From: Flavobacteriales bacterium
Lineage (GTDB): Bacteria; Bacteroidota; Bacteroidia; Flavobacteriales_D; Sanyastnellaceae
DNA length: 6,417 bases
Direction of reading: 5' to 3'
NCBI GenBank assembly: GCA_947460525.1
Contig: CANHIV010000065.1
Span: 1-6,417, forward strand
In this document: piece after piece, positions 5,816 to 6,417 of the stretch
Layout: the number at the start of each line of letters is the position of its first letter
Position numbering within the stretch: position 1 is the stretch's first letter
The notes under the pieces: generated by a model
Databases searched by the model: none
What the model saw: the letters and a program-made list of their open reading frames with translations, nothing else
Told to the model about the DNA's origin: nothing
Position numbers and translations under genes: made by a program

Positions 5816-6300
5816 TGCGCTAGAAGACTATCGATTTGTTTGCGATTTAATTTCCCATTGATCCATTCCGGATCCAACTGTGCACCAAAGTACTTATAAA
5901 ATTCGATGGCAGGTGTATTCCAATCCAAGACTTGCCATACCATTCCGTTGAAACCCATTTCTTGGGCATACTGCACGGACGTCAAGAATAGTGCTTTGCC
6001 GATGCCTTTGCCTCTTAGGTTTTCTGTCACCACCAAATCTTCGAGGTAGAGCATAGGCCCTTTCCAGGTGCTGTAGCGGATGTAACATATGGAGATGCCA
6101 ACAATTTTCCCTTGCATTTCGGCTACCCACATGTTGTACAAAGGATGTGTTCCAAATCCATCACGTGTCATGGAATCTATAGTAACCTCTACTTCATGCG
6201 GTGCCTTCTCATACAAGGCCAATTCTTGGATCAATTCTAGCGCCGCTGGTACATCTTCTGCACATCCGATGCGAATGGTAAAATCATGTTTTTTCTCCAT
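5812..6300 (-). CDS. GNAT family N-acetyltransferase, SSAT-like (diamine/thialysine acetyltransferase type)
   Basis: A 162-residue single-domain GNAT enzyme that transfers acetyl from acetyl-CoA to an amine. The acetyl-CoA pyrophosphate-binding motif RGKGIG (R/QxxGxG) is at 96-101, after the beta-strand LYLEDLVV (84-91). The closest match I can recall is the spermidine/spermine and thialysine acetyltransferase group: ELALYEK near the N-terminus, DGFGTHPLYN (47-56), the WKGPMLYLEDL block and WNTPAIEFYKYFGA (127-140) all parallel human SSAT1. Tyr135 aligns with the catalytic Tyr140 of SSAT1. The substrate is therefore likely a polyamine, diamine, lysine or lysine analogue, but sequence alone does not decide. 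Its TGA overlaps the aspartokinase ATG (ATGA, 5812-5815), so the two are probably cotranscribed and translationally coupled. A perfect -7 box ends only 4 bases before the start codon. Confidence 0.9.
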   Translation of the reverse strand: MEKKHDFTIRIGCAEDVPAALELIQELALYEKAPHEVEVTIDSMTRDGFGTHPLYNMWVAEMQGKIVGISICYIRYSTWKGPMLYLEDLVVTENLRGKGIGKALFLTSVQYAQEMGFNGMVWQVLDWNTPAIEFYKYFGAQLDPEWINGKLNRKQIDSLLAQ

Positions 6301-6304
6301 AGGG

Positions 6305-6312
6305 CAAAGCTA
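6305..6312 (-). promoter_or_regulatory. Candidate -7 promoter box for the acetyltransferase-aspartokinase operon
   Basis: The minus strand reads TAGCTTTG, a full match to TAnnTTTG, followed by CCCT and then the ATG at 6300. Transcription would begin at or next to the A of the start codon, implying a leaderless or near-leaderless message. There is no TTG at the usual -33 distance. Confidence 0.5.
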
Positions 6313-6326
6313 TGGCAAGGATGGCT

Positions 6327-6334
6327 TACCTTTG
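6327..6334 (+). promoter_or_regulatory. Candidate -7 promoter box for rbfA
   Basis: TACCTTTG is a full match to TAnnTTTG. It is followed by GGGC and then the ATG at 6339, the same 4-base spacing as the minus-strand box at 6305-6312. The expected transcription start coincides with the start codon. No TTG lies at the usual -33 distance; that position is occupied by the opposing box. Confidence 0.5.
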
Positions 6335-6338
6335 GGGC

Positions 6339-6417
6339 ATGGCAGGTGTAAGACTTGAAAAATTTTCAGCCCTCATTAAAAAGGAAATGTCAACCATTTT
6401 TCAAAGAAATGGCAATG
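6339..6417 (+). CDS. rbfA: Ribosome-binding factor A (RbfA), N-terminal fragment; continues past the right edge
   Basis: Only 26 residues are visible, followed by one extra base. They run from MAGVRLEKF to FQRNGN. The pattern Arg, three residues on a Lys, then I-KKE and IFQR matches the first helix of RbfA (E. coli has RVAQEMQKEIALILQRE). RbfA is a KH-fold protein that binds the 30S subunit and aids maturation of the 16S rRNA 5' end. The ATG at 6339 is preferred. In-frame ATGs at 6312 and 6321 would add residues not seen in the family and overlap the promoter-like boxes, while the ATG at 6387 would remove the conserved helix. The gene is divergent from the acetyltransferase gene with only 38 bases between start codons. 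The call rests on a short stretch, so it is less certain than the others. Confidence 0.72.
   Translation, partial: MAGVRLEKFSALIKKEMSTIFQRNGN

Noticed and set aside
1..6417. Search for tRNA, rRNA, CRISPR repeats, insertion sequences, phage or defence genes
   Set aside because: None seen by reading; all sequence is accounted for by housekeeping-type genes and gaps of under 100 bases.

Overview
The window looks like ordinary chromosomal core sequence from a member of the Bacteroidota, probably Flavobacteriia-like (order not resolved). Three things point there. Where regulatory sequence is visible, the promoter-like sites follow the Bacteroidota pattern (TTG, about 19 bases, TAnnTTTG) rather than -35/-10 boxes. 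Start codons lack clear Shine-Dalgarno sequences. The proteins carry family variants I associate with this phylum: an aspartokinase with KFGGAS and TLGREGSD, a 73-residue acidic DUF2795 protein, and RnpA placed beside S41 proteases instead of beside rpmH. I see no tRNA, rRNA, insertion sequence, CRISPR array or phage gene. Coding density is very high, and the longest gap between genes is about 93 bases.

Layout from left to right. (1) Positions 1-3647, minus strand: a tightly packed four-gene run, read right to left. It holds a dCMP deaminase-type protein, a membrane-anchored S41 (CtpA-type) protease, RnpA (protein subunit of RNase P), and a second, secreted S41 protease that runs off the left edge. 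The first gap is 11 bases; the other two joints are overlaps of 4 and 26 bases. (2) Positions 3648-3723: a short divergent intergenic region with promoter-like boxes. (3) Positions 3724-4266, plus strand: a PduO-type cob(I)alamin adenosyltransferase. (4) Positions 4289-4629, plus strand: a small self-contained unit of promoter, DUF2795 gene and intrinsic terminator. (5) Positions 4586-6300, minus strand: an SSAT-like GNAT acetyltransferase followed by aspartokinase, overlapping by ATGA; the 3' end of the aspartokinase gene contains the DUF2795 terminator. (6) Positions 6301-6338: a 38-base divergent promoter region. (7) Position 6339 to the right edge, plus strand: the start of rbfA.

The genes serve housekeeping roles: tRNA 5' maturation (RnpA), 30S ribosome maturation (RbfA), envelope proteolysis (two S41 proteases), pyrimidine deoxynucleotide supply (dCMP deaminase), B12 cofactor activation (PduO-type enzyme) and the first step of the aspartate amino-acid family (aspartokinase). 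I found no convincing new multi-gene system. The points most worth a second look are the mirror-image promoter boxes 4 bases from both divergent start codons at the right end (possible leaderless transcripts), the translationally interlocked protease-rnpA-protease arrangement, the DUF2795 micro-operon whose terminator lies inside its convergent neighbour, and the coupling of an SSAT-like acetyltransferase to aspartokinase.
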